Part shown: positions 13,001 to 23,900 of the stretch, piece after piece
Position numbering within the stretch: the first letter of the stretch is position 1
Layout: each line of letters begins with the position of its first letter
Assembly (NCBI GenBank): GCA_013400155.1
Contig: VXBM01000563.1
Coordinates: 338,151-402,150, forward strand
Direction of reading: 5' to 3'
DNA: 64,000 bases
Source: Helopsaltes ochotensis
Lineage: Eukaryota; Chordata; Aves; Passeriformes; Locustellidae
Translations under genes and position numbers: made by a program
The notes under the pieces: generated by a model
Told to the model about the DNA's origin: nothing
The model's input: the letters and a program-made list of their open reading frames with translations, nothing else
Database searches by the model: none

Positions 13001-13683
13001 GTTTGCCCAGTCTCCAACCATCAATACTATTTATGCACTTCAAAGCCTAGCACAGATCAAACATCTGGTTGAGGAAGAACTGGCAGATTGGCGGGCAAAT
13101 CTTGTGACCATTTCAGGTGGTTCTTGGATTATCTCAGCTACCTTCTCTTCATCCCATACATGGGTAAGTGCACACATCTCCCAGTCACTATTGTACCTGT
13201 ATGAGACTCATAGAAGTGAATAGATGCACTGTTGATGGCAGTAGAGAAGGCATGACCTCAGTTATCTTGGTTTTAAATTATGAGATTAATTTTTTTTCTT
13301 GTATAAATTGTAATATGCTTTTTTCTTTTACCTTTTGTGTATAATTTTGCAGTTAGCCCAAACACATTGCGCAGCAATCACAGGAAAGAAAGTCAGAGTC
13401 ACGGCAATGTAATTTTAAGAAAACACTGGTATTGTAAAGTGCTCAGAATTTCATGGTGGTTTTTTCCAGTGTTTTTATGGTGAGAGGCAGCTGAAGAAGC
13501 AGGTTGCATTGGAGATGACCCAGGGAATTTATCTACTTCTGACTTTGCTATTCTTGCAGACCTTTGTTCCACTTGAATCAGAAGACATCAAGATGACAGG
13601 GTTTTACATCCATGCTGTGCATTTCCTGGTGGTTCAGAAAGCCTCCTGTGTAGACAGCACCTCCCAGGACAAAGTGGATGATA
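7003..13683. other. Intronic stretch, no gene recognised
   Basis: About 6.7 kb of AT-rich unique-looking sequence without CR1, LTR or SINE fragments that I can recognise. A CpG-retaining patch at 9985-10140 is noted as a finding. The open frame at 11909-12325 (-) has no domain I know. Confidence 0.5.
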
Positions 13684-14000
13684 CAGAATCACAGTCACAG
13701 AATCATTAAGGTTGGAAAAGATTTCCAAGATCATCAAGTTTAACCTTTGACTGAACATCACCACACCAACTGAACCACATTACTAAGTGCCATGTCCAGT
13801 TGTTTCTTGAACACTTCCAGGGTTGGTGACTCCACCACCTCCCTCAGCAGTCCATTCCAATGCTGAACCACCCTGTCAGGGAAGAAATTGTTCCTGATGT
13901 CTCCTGGCACAGCCAAGACGTGTCCTCTTGTCCTGTTTCTGGTTGCCTGGGAGAAGAGACCAACCCCCACCTGGCTACACCCTCCTTTAGGTAGTTCCTC
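13684..14000 (-). mobile_element. CR1 LINE 3' fragment
   Basis: In + orientation this is the reverse complement of a CR1 tail: it starts CAGAATCATTAAGGTTGGAA, continues through GGTGACTCCACCACCTCCCT near 13823-13842, and has GTCCTCTTGTCCTGTTTCTG near 13922-13941 and CACCTGGCTACACCCTCCTT near 13968-13987. About 317 bases of the 3' UTR remain; the rest is lost. Same strand as ADARB2. Confidence 0.92.
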
Positions 14001-15934
14001 TTATTGTGCCTCTCTTGACATTTTACATTGAATCTCCCTTAGTCAGCACAAAAGTGTCCGTCTGTCCGAGGGCACACCCGAGGCCCAGGCTGAGGGACAC
14101 CAGGTCCCCTGGAAGCCCTGAGGAGCCAGGCAGAAATGTCAATGGTTTGGAGGCTCAGCTTGTAAGGACATCTGATTTTTTTTTTTTTAATTGACTTTCA
14201 TGGAATGCTGTGAAATCCAGAATTTCAGGACAACTGGACTGTAGGTGTTATATGACTTTTGGCTATTTCCTGTTTTCAGTTAGGCTGTAGCCACAAAAGA
14301 TTGTGGCCTCCTAACACCACTGATAACAGCAAGACAAATGGGAGCAGAGACATACACAATTGAAATACTCTTTTAAAAGGACAAGCACATAAACACACTC
14401 CTAGATTCTCCAAAATACTCAAAATATGACTGAAACTCTTACAGCTGATGTTGTTTGTCCCCACTACCAATGGGTTAGCTGTTTGATACTCTAACAAATA
14501 CAATGAGACATGAAAAGAGTGGATGGCTGCATAGGACAGTAGTTGCTCCTTATTCTGTGATGAAATCAATCCCTCTTAATATTTCAAATTCTACTCCTAA
14601 GCTACTTGGGTTTCAGGGTGCTCTCCTGCTTTTAAACACCTATGGACATAAACCAAGACTACTAAATAGGAATAGTTTTGAAAACTTGGTTGAAGCATGT
14701 CTTTGAAAATGTGGTTCCCACAAGGTCAATGGGACAAGAAGGAGCTGAATCAGTGCTTGGAGCAGCTGGCTCTGAGCACAGCTATTGAGAGCTGCACACT
14801 CCCCAGTATGGTTCCAATGACCAAACACCAGAGGGGATGACTGAGGCAGTGAGCAAAGGCAGCCACTTGATGAGGTACTGCATAACACAGTGAGAACAAG
14901 AAAAGATGCTTCTGGATTTAATGCTTAAGCTGAACTCAGTGGAAGTATGTCTGCTGGTTTCTGTGGAATTTGAATTATGGTTTAGCGAGTGACACAAACT
15001 CAGGTTTTGTGTCACATCTGCTATATCTGTTGATGAGAGCAGCTTGTAAGGAGGTCAGCAGAAATCAGTGTTAAGGCTTATCTCTCAATTAATGTGCTGA
15101 ATGCTGGCATTAAAAGTAATCTTTTAGTTGGACAATACATAACCACTCAAGAAATACTGACGGAGAAAGTTCAGTGACACCTTTTCACTGACATTTTAAC
15201 TTCCAGAACAGTGAAGAGAAGAAGATAAGGAGGACAGCAGTCTACAGAAAGGAGAAAAGGCCATTAAAAAGGGAACATACACTGGAGAATGTGTCGCTTA
15301 ATGAACAGTTGGAGACTGAAGTAAAATAATGTGATATTCAGGCAGAAGGTGAGCGTGAAGCCAAGAAACCAGGGAATATTTCAGAGAGCTCAGGAACTGA
15401 GGCAATGATCCTTGCGGTGTGGTTTCAGAACATGACAAACCAGAGGTCAATACATACACGGTATTTACCTGCTGACACACCCAGCAAAGTTCACTGGGGG
15501 CAGAAAAGCAACCACCAGGGTGGGATTACTTATAATCAGAATTCATTTGGGTAGGAAACACTAGAAGTATCTCATTTAAAACCCTGTGCACTTTGAAGGA
15601 GCACTGGAAAGGTGAAACTGCTGTGTTGGCTAAGGTTTCCAAAATGCCTGCAAAGCACTCCATGAAGATCACTGTTATTATTGAACTATGTTATTATCCC
15701 ACTGGTTCATGAGTTTGCAACCTGGAATTAAAAGAAGAGTGGAGGATTATGGTGTATTTTAGAATTTCTCACATTTGTCATGTTTCCTTTTTGGAAACAT
15801 AGAAAGGAAACTTCTAGGTCACCAAACATAATTCCTGGGTCCTGCAGGCAGTCATGTTACCTAGAGGATTAATCTCCTATCAAACTCCTTGAACATATAA
15901 TGACTATCTTTACTAATGTTAATGAGAATTGCTA
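14001..15934. other. Intronic stretch, nothing recognised
   Basis: A short GC-rich patch (14050-14130) next to the CR1 remnant could be further degraded repeat. A poly-T of 12 lies near 14177. No exon or RNA gene is recognised. Confidence 0.5.
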
Positions 15935-16107
15935 CTCATAATTTGCATTTACACACTACTTAAGGATCTTGAAGTGTTCTTTCATATAATATGCTCATTT
16001 TTATTACAGGCATATTGAATTTAAATGACTTGCCTAGGGTCTCACAGCAAGCCAACAGCAGAATGACTGTTAGTGCTCCTAGTGCTTTGCATTAAATCCT
16101 GGACATT
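15935..16107 (-). mobile_element. Ancient CORE/MIR-type SINE remnant
   Basis: Read on the minus strand it shows, in order, GGCTTGCTGTGAGACCCTAG, GGCAAGTCATTTAA, a degraded middle, CACTTCAAGATCCTTA and TAAATGCAAATTATGA. This matches the order of the conserved core and 3' end of amniote MIR-type SINEs (…TTGCTGTGTGACC, …GGCAAGTCACTTAA, …GCTTTGAGATCC, …AAATGCAAAG) as I remember them. It is heavily diverged, as expected for an insertion older than birds. Family name unverified. Confidence 0.65.
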
Positions 16108-17004
16108 AACAGCTCCCTTTGTAAATGGAGCTTTGTAGCTGTAGATCACCTCCTGGTGCTGATGGATCAAACCTTTTCTGATAGCACAAACAAATCAATA
16201 AATTACTTGAACCCATGAAATGCTTCCCAGTGTCTGCAAATCCTGACTTCTTGTGAGTTTAGAAAATTGACCCAAGTCTGAGTAATGCTTAGACAGCCTC
16301 TGGCCTATGACCAGCTACGAAATTTTTATGTGATAAGTATGTATCTCAGATTTATATTTTCTATATGAATACAGAAGTAATCTCTACATTTGTTCCAGGA
16401 AAGCTTCAAAGCTTTCAGTATACCTTCTGCTGTTGGAGACATATGTGAAAACAAAAAAACAAAACAAAACCACCCAAGCCCTGAAATCAAACCAACTAAA
16501 TAAAAAAATAACCCCCAATAGTAAGACTATAATAAACAAAATCCCTTAACTTCTCCAGTGACAGAATTGCTCTGACACAGGCACACTCCTTGTCACTGAT
16601 CTCTCCTCTGAATAGCATGGTCCTCATAAAAAATTAACTCTAAAAGGAGGAGATGGAACATCCCTTCACATATGGGCTTCTCTCTGTTAAGAAAGATGCA
16701 GTACCATAGAATTACCTGAGTTTTCTGCCTGTATCAATATTATCAATGTCTCTAGCAAAGTTAAAAGTTGGTATTTCCCCTTATATTTTGCCCCCTCCTC
16801 TATGCCTCCCTTGGAATGAGCTTCAAATTTTACCCAATGATTTCAGGATACTATTTTGCCCACGGCTTATTCTATGGGAAAAGAGTTTTTTTGTGACATG
16901 ACACAGAGGAACCATTGTGTAGACCGACAAAAGCTACAACAATGCCAGTCCCACTCATGGAAGGAGTTCTTCCAACGCGGTGGCAGCTACCCAGGAGCTC
17001 TCAC
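16108..17004. other. ADARB2: Intron next to the ADARB2 donor
   Basis: No repeat is recognised except A-rich CAAAA repeats near 16450-16475. This is the first part of the downstream intron on the coding strand. Confidence 0.6.
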
Positions 17005-17007
17005 CTG
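16999..17007 (-). promoter_or_regulatory. ADARB2: Splice donor of the ADARB2 exon
   Basis: On the minus strand the exon ends CCACAG at 17005 and the intron begins GTGAGAG, a good match to the U1 consensus. The break falls after a complete glutamine codon (phase 0), where the human protein continues PQ|EFAD as I recall. Reading through the donor meets a stop within six codons. Confidence 0.9.
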
Positions 17008-17909
17008 TGGCAAATGGTGACATTTACTCCTGCTGGGAATGTGGCTGGGCAGACGAATGTTAAAGAGGGCCTGCAAGGCCGCCTGCGCCGCTTGCCCCTT
17101 GGCCAGCTTCTTGCTACGTCCTGAGCCTTCGAACGTTCTGCCGTCCACGCGCACGGCCATCACGAAGCTCTTGATGTGCTGCTTCTCCACCGTCTCCGAG
17201 AGGCAGACGTAGCGCAGGCCGGAGCGCAGCTCGTTGAGCAGCACCACCGGGTTCTTCTCGCTCTCCGCCTTGGCCGCCCTGTGCCGGCCGGGCTTGGCGT
17301 GCCCCACCAGGTCCAGCGTGTGGCACAGCAGGCGCCCGTGCCGGTAGGCGGTGGAGAGCAGCTCGGGGTTGACGGGGTTGTAGACCGAGAAGTCCTCGCT
17401 GTGCGTGGATGGCTCGAACTCCTTGAACAGAGTGTCTGGGAAGTCTGCCTGGTCGGAGGTGAAGTCCGTGGATGGGCTGATGCAGTTTCCCATGGCGAAG
17501 TGGGCTTGGCAGGCGTTGGGGAACTGGACGAATGACTTCAGAGCTAACTCTGCGGCGCGCATTTTGGCTTTCTTTTTTGTGGGGCCTGTGCCTTCAAATG
17601 TAAGTCCATTTACTTCCACGGCAACAGCAAAGACTGGAGCGTGCACCGGACCTGTCTGGGAAACCATTTTATATTGTAATCCTGGTTTGAGTTCGTGTAG
17701 CTGAACCAGAGCGTTCTTTGGCGTCACTGACCATGAAACTTTCTTCCAGATAAGCTGAAGTTTGCAGAAATGGCCATTATTGCCTTCCTCCAAGGGTCTT
17801 TTCCTCTTACTGCTAGTTGTTCCCCCTCTTGCCCTATCAGTAGATGCTATTGGATGATCCTCCAGGTTGCCAATGTTTCGATTTTCCTTTACTTCTGCAC
17901 TGCTGGTAC
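17005..17909 (-). CDS. ADARB2: ADARB2 (RED2/ADAR3) internal exon encoding both dsRNA-binding domains
   Basis: Seen: 905 bases, open throughout; two bases complete a split codon, then 301 full codons. Numbering residues from the first full codon (TSSAEVKENR), there is a basic stretch KRKRPLEEG (34-42), dsRBD1 at about 63-128 with GPVHAP (86-91) and KKKAK (111-115), a Ser/Pro/His-rich linker, and dsRBD2 at about 219-284 with KKLAK (266-270). It ends HLPQ at the donor. Family knowledge: ADARB2 is the brain-enriched, catalytically inactive member of the ADAR family. It binds double-stranded RNA (and, through an N-terminal R domain on another exon, single-stranded RNA) and is thought to limit editing by ADAR1/ADAR2. 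KKxAK lysines contact the dsRNA backbone. The choice of ADARB2 over ADARB1 rests on WKKVSWSVTPKNALVQLHEL, VEVNGLTFEGTGPTKKKAKM and LLCHTLDLVG, which match my memory of ADARB2. The deaminase domain would lie on later exons, outside the readable window. The methionine at 17937 is intronic and is not a start. The 3' half is GC- and CpG-rich compared with the introns. Confidence 0.96.
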
Positions 17910-17932
17910 CTGTCAGTAAAGAAAGGAAACAA
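17910..17932 (-). promoter_or_regulatory. ADARB2: Splice acceptor of the ADARB2 exon
   Basis: Read on the minus strand, a pyrimidine-rich run (GTTTCCTTTCTTTACTGACAG) ends in AG at 17911-17910, directly before the exon. The split codon fits: an A from the previous exon plus GT gives serine, as I recall for the human protein (STSSAEVKENR). This indicates a phase-1 intron. Confidence 0.9.
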
Positions 17933-20900
17933 CTCACATTACAATTGTCATCATCGTGGCTGACATTATGCCTAGGGCTGTCAGAATAGCCAAAAAAGAA
18001 AAAAAAAAGATAGAAATCATTGCTAAGCCATTTTTAGGTGTTTTCCTTAAATATCTGTATAATGGTTGGTTTGTTATTTCTAGCACAGTTTTTTTGCATG
18101 TTCTGAATGTTTACTTGTCCCTAAAGGTCTGCTTCTATTAGTCATTAGCCTTCTGTTTTAAGAAAAAATTACATCATTCAAAGATGAAGCATAATGGATA
18201 CCATGTGACTTAAATGAACTGCTTGATAATTACTGGTAAAATGTGAATAGTTTGCAAAGTTCCCTTAGGATGACAATTGTTCTATAATCCATGTGGGTGA
18301 ATGTTTATGAACACATTATTAGAAATCAGAAATGATTCACAAACAGAAAAATGGGCAATGCATTTAATAATCTATTTGCGATGAATACATTGATTATCTC
18401 TGCTCACACCATAGCCTCTCGTGTTGTCAACATCATGAATCCAGACTAGGAAATGGTCTGACAGACCTTCATAGCATTTGAAACAACAATTTGGTCTGGA
18501 CTCAGATCCCAGTTAATTAAGTGAGTACTTTTCTGTCAAATTCAATTGCAGATGATCTTAGTTTCTGCATCAGCAACAACTAATATTGCAAAAGTTGTAG
18601 ATAAATCCAAATGAGACCAGGAGAAGCCAGAACATCATGATGGGAGCAATTACTGATGTAAAGGATGATCTGTATCAAAGGAAAGCAACAGGAGAAAGTG
18701 ACTGCCAGGAGTGCCAGGAAGGGAATGAAATGACAGTGGGGAGCTATGGAGGGAGCACTCTGTTGTTGAACCAGTGAATCCCCCACTGCTCTGGGCCACA
18801 CTTGCGCAGTGTGCTGCAAGGCAGTGCTCAGTGCCACAGTAGAGGCATGGCTGAGAATGTCCTCAGTGAGACACAAGATGTGCTGCTGGCTAAATAATCA
18901 TCCTATAAAATTTCTGTAATTTATGAAGAGTTTTTTAAATGTCTTGCATCCCTGACACATCCTCCAGTCCTCCTGTGCATTCCTCGGGACAGAGACAGAC
19001 GGAGGAAGCAAATATGGGTGTAACCAACCTACAAGGCAACCCATCCCAGGAGTTATGTACCTGATCCCATTCCAAGCAGAGCACTGTGTGGCTGTCTGCT
19101 TTACTCCAAACCTGGGAAAGGCATGGAGCTTTCCCAGGTTTTGGTTTGTTATTGTCAGACGTGATCATGCCACCTGCATGGGCTGTGTCAGTCCCATGCA
19201 CAGAGAAGGTCCCTGCGGTCCTTAGGGGACAGAGAATGGTCCTCCCGCCTTCTGTGGGTTTTCTCTCTACTCTGATAATGTAAGTTGGCTGCAAGGATGT
19301 AAGGGGTGAGCTGCTGGCTAAGCTTTGAGAAACTTCTGCTGGAGCGCTGTGTCTGTGCTGCACCCCAGTGTGAGGCTGGGCCAACAGATGCACAGGAGCC
19401 TGCAGAGATCATGTGGAACCAACCATCGTGATTAAAAACTTCCTTTATATCCTGAAATGTTACACTTGTATTTAATATCAAAAGATTTCTTTTTCCCATC
19501 AGAGCACTAAGTCTGCACCCATGCAAGTTGTTTCCACGGGAAGAGGGTCACTGTTTAGACAGGAGTAATAATTATGGCAAAAAATGGGCCCATTTGCAGA
19601 ACTGAGTCTTTAAAACTCAGTTTTAAACACTGAGTCCTGAAAACCCTGCAGCACACACTGAGCTTCCAGCCTGAGTCTATGTCTCACCGAAGTTATCACC
19701 AAAGAGCTCTCTTCTGCAGTGGTCTGCTGAGGCAGAACATGAACTGACAAATTAAGGTGTTAGCAACTAGTTAATTTTTACTTTCTGAAGCTAAAGGGAC
19801 AGAATAAAGATGGGTGAGGAAGAAAAGAAAAGCAAAAGACATACATAATAGAAAAAGTTTCATCATACGGTATTCAGCTGTATAAAATACGACATCTTTA
19901 AACCAACCTCTCTGGAAATAAGACATTTAAAAGATCATGGTAACTAAGGCACAAGGATAATGTGCTGTTTTCTCATTGAGTTCACAACTCTATTCATAGA
20001 GACTCTGCTCTGAAGGGAAAGGGAATATCAGCTTTAACTTCCTCTATCCAGCTTGGCATTGTCTCTGACATTTTCTGTCATGATCTTTTCTCCTGTTTTC
20101 ATCCCACTCAGAAGATATCTCTTTAGTTATATGTATCTTTTAATGTAAAGGCAAAATATTTTGATGCAGACATAGTTTTTTAGCATGAAACAGGTTTGGT
20201 TCTTTATTTCACACCTCCTCTCTCATCTTAACCTAATAGGTTTTTAGAGAGCCAGTTATGGTACATATTGATACTGTAGTCAAGAAGCATGAAAAGAAAG
20301 ATAGCTCCTGCTTCACACATATTCAGCTTTGAAAAGAATTTGTATTGATTATGCACCACTGCCTAGGGAAACTCAAGAGGTTATTTGTGTTTATATTTCA
20401 TATTGTCTTATTCCATCTGGCTTTTCTTTCATGGTCAGAGAACTGAGGACTCGTAAATATGAATGTATGATCTTAAGGTCTCACCTTAACTACCCTCAAT
20501 AAAACAATGGTTATCATAAAATAAACATTACTTATTTGTCTTAAATTGTGTCTATAAAATTGTTCTAGCCCATGTTTTGGCCAACAGAGACTTTGCCTTG
20601 ATGAAGTGAAAAAAATGCAGAGATGCAAGTGTAAAACTTCCAGAGATCTAGCACAAAGGAAAAGTGGACAAAGCTGGGCATGCATGCCTATATTTATGGT
20701 GTGTTTTCACTTGTCACAGTGAAGAAAATCTGTGCAAGTATCCTTACAGCTGACCAGATTTTAGAGCACCTCGTCCTGAAACACCAGGAAACAGCTCAGT
20801 GCTCCCCAGATCTCAGTAGGAGCTGCAGCAGCCAAAATTCATCATGGCCTGTAAACCAGAGGCAGCCTAAACTCAGTGACTGCCTCAGAAAGTCTGTGAG

Positions 20901-23900
20901 CCTGATGGGTTTGTGTGATCCCTGGCAGCTGTCAGGAAATGTGAAATTACTTTATACTTTCGGGTATCTTTGAAATAAGAAGTCTTTGAAATGTGTCTTT
21001 TATGAGACCTCTGAGTAGCAGACATAAGATTACCTCTCTAATGGTGGCACATGTACTTCTATTGTGAAAATCAGACAAAGCAGGCAAATGACACCAAACT
21101 ACACAAGATAAATACTGTAAGCAGCTGTAATAGAACAATCACAAGCAATTTTAGAAATGAAGAGCACTAAAAGGAAAGGGGTAAGTCAGAGGATACACAC
21201 AGAGAAAATGCAAAACTATGGATCATTTTCAGTCTTCTTATTTCTCATAATGTCTTTGTTCTTGACTTTCCCAAATATATTCTTTACATTTGGGGAAAAA
21301 AAGGTAATAAATGATGTTTCCCCCATGATGAAAGGTTGGAGAATAATAACATTGAAAGGGGATGGTGTTAAAAAAAAGGAAGGAAAAAAATAAGTTTTTG
21401 GCAATATTTTTTAATTTAGTGTGTAAGATTTCTAAAAAAGTCCCACAGCTTTGCACTGTAATATCTCCTCAGGTAACTTGATTAATTGATTTTTGCAGTT
21501 TCACAGGAGAACATTGTGATCTTGCATTTGCCTCAGTAATTGAATGGGGGAAAGGAAATCAGTTAGTGAAATACATTTATTTATGCACTATTCCTCAGTA
21601 TTCTGACTGCTCTTTCATGTTTTTCTCCTTTTGATGATTATGCACAGTAGAGTTAACCTAGAGAGTTTGCATCATCAAGAGCATTTCAGAACTATAATGC
21701 ATCACTAATAATGACACTGACTATGTCTCTGGGTCTTAAGGGCTCTGCAGAACTAACCATCCAATACTCCACGCTACATTTGAAGAGATAATATTGTTCC
21801 TGTTGAAGGTTATTCTGCTGCCAAGCCAACTTCTAGGGAGGATGGGAAAGGAGAGGTGGTAGGTAGCATCTTCATTTTTGCTGGCATCTTTACTGTTGAA
21901 TTACAATGGACACTACATTATTGAAAAGATGTGATATTAAAAGAAAGAATTTGCAATATCTGTATTATAGCCAACTCCTGATTCAACTGATAGCTCTGAG
22001 ACAGGCAGTTACTGTCTTTAGAAATGTTCAGTAAACACTGGATTGCTTATCTAGAGTACATTTTTGCTGTTCATCTGTATCACACTGCAGATGTTAGAAG
22101 GATTGACTTTCATTATTCCTGGAATACTTGAAAGTGGAAAATCTTGAATCAGGAGCAATAGGTATGAACCCAGGAGCCAGAGCCATGGTACCTTTGTCCA
22201 AGGCCAGCTCTGACATCAAATGCAATGTAGGGCAGTCTCCTCTTGCAAGCAAGCTGCCATTTTCATACACTTACTGATTCCACAACTAAGAACTGGGAAC
22301 GCTTCTGCTGGGACTTTTAGGTTGATTTTCAGGTTGATTTTCTTGGCTTTGGAATGATAAACTTGAAGCTAAAAATGGAAATCACTCTTTTCTCTCTTAC
22401 ATGAAAACACACTTATGTATTTTTAAATATTCATGTAAAAAGTCAACTAGGTAAGCCATGATTTCTCTGGCGGCTCACAGGGTTCAGGTGGTTAAAACCA
22501 GTGTCATTAGATTTCGTTGGTGTGTAACACCACTCTGCAGAGAGAAGCATTACCAGTGAAAAAAGTACAGGACTTTGCTTAGAGTGAAGATGAAAAGTTT
22601 GTGAAAGGTGACTGCCATTTTCTTTAGCTGTTTTGGAATGAACATACTCTACTTTGCCCACCTAACTATCTGAAGTAACTGTGAAATCCATGTCTAGTAC
22701 AGATCTTACCAATGAGGGAAATTATTCAAATGATCTAATGACCTGACTTAGACTGATACTCAAATTCCAATGCTCTCTGCCCAAGTTGGCAACGAACTGC
22801 ATGTAGCAGAAAATGTGGGCAGTCCATGGCAGAGACAGACCTAAGGACGTGCCCTCCTGAATCAGAGTCAGAACATTTTAGGCCCTGGAGAAATCCAAAT
22901 GATAGCAATAGACACAGTTTTTAAAACAAAAAATAAGGTAACAGCTTTGGTAAGGCATTGCCTGGAGCTCTGCCTCCTGAAATGGGATAGTCACTTTTTT
23001 CTTAGAGACAGGGTTGTCTGTCTCACAGTGTGAGGCTGTATCTCACACTGTGGAAACAAAAGCTCTGGGGCCTCATGCTGTCTGAGGAGGAATTTGACCA
23101 ACATGCTCATAACTGAACATGCTTCAGTACATTGAATCTGAGTCTGGAATGTGTCCTTCAAGAGTGCTGCAGTGGTTGAGATCAGTGTGCTGGGGACCAT
23201 CAGCTCCCGCTGCAGACACCAGGGAGGTGTGTGCTGCCCTGAGCCTGTGCCTGTGGCAGCACTCCTTAATGACATCCCCAGGAATCCTGTGCTCCTGCTA
23301 GAGGTACAACCTGGATTCAAAAGTGTCTGTGGCTGCTGATAATCTGCCTTGATCCCATGGCAAAGTGGGGATGGCACAATTAAAGATCAGGGACAAGCAT
23401 AGGCTTGTAACATCATGAAAGGCAGACAGGTTTAAGCAGTGAACATTTTTTCATGCAATCCCAGCACTAGAGACAGCAGGCTTGAAGCAATAAAAGGGTG
23501 CACTTTTTCACAACGTTCTAAATCAGTCCTTGTTCCTGGCTATTGTTGAGATCAGAAGTATCAGTGGGCTCCAGAGAGGACTAGACAGTTCTGTCGATGT
23601 CTAAGAAATATGATGACTCAGGTAGAAGCTCTAGCAGAGTAAATTTTTGATAGGTGCTAGAAAGATATACCAAGGGGAGGATCCCCATTTAAATGTCCTT
23701 TTCCTCAAAGTATCACTGACAAATGCTGAAGACTATGTACAGAGCTAGGCTTCCTGTTTCTAACCCTCTGTGACATTTCTTACACTCCTAGGTACAGCTG
23801 CCTTCTGGGGATGAATAGGATGGTCCTTTCCTTGCATGTTCAAGATCAGATCTTCATCAGAGACAGACGATTGCCCACAATTCCATTCCAAAGGTGCATA

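Larger units (their letters stand above)
1..17004 (-). other. ADARB2: ADARB2 intron downstream of the dsRBD exon (partial)
   Basis: This stretch lies 3' of the exon on the coding strand. I looked for the expected next coding exon (a short one beginning EFAD... in human) and did not recognise it in readable sequence, so the intron probably runs past base 1, or the exon lies in the N gap. Recognisable contents are listed separately. Introns of this gene are very long in mammals, so the absence is expected. Confidence 0.8.

Noticed and set aside
17114..17704. Other frames over the ADARB2 exon (17114-17326 on -, 17176-17535 and 17405-17704 on +)
   Set aside because: GC-rich shadow frames of the real exon with no family resemblance of their own.
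17910..17937. Methionine at 17937 as start of the ADARB2 frame
   Set aside because: It lies in the intron, upstream of a good splice acceptor; the family shows that coding sequence continues from an earlier exon.
17940..17970. GATGATGAC on the minus strand near 17955 as a possible upstream exon coding EDDD
   Set aside because: Only about 30 bases from the acceptor, with no room for an intron; flanking codons do not fit ADARB2.
18935..19393. 152-codon minus-strand frame
   Set aside because: No domain, no splice context, and overlapped by another frame on +; chance opening is the simplest view.
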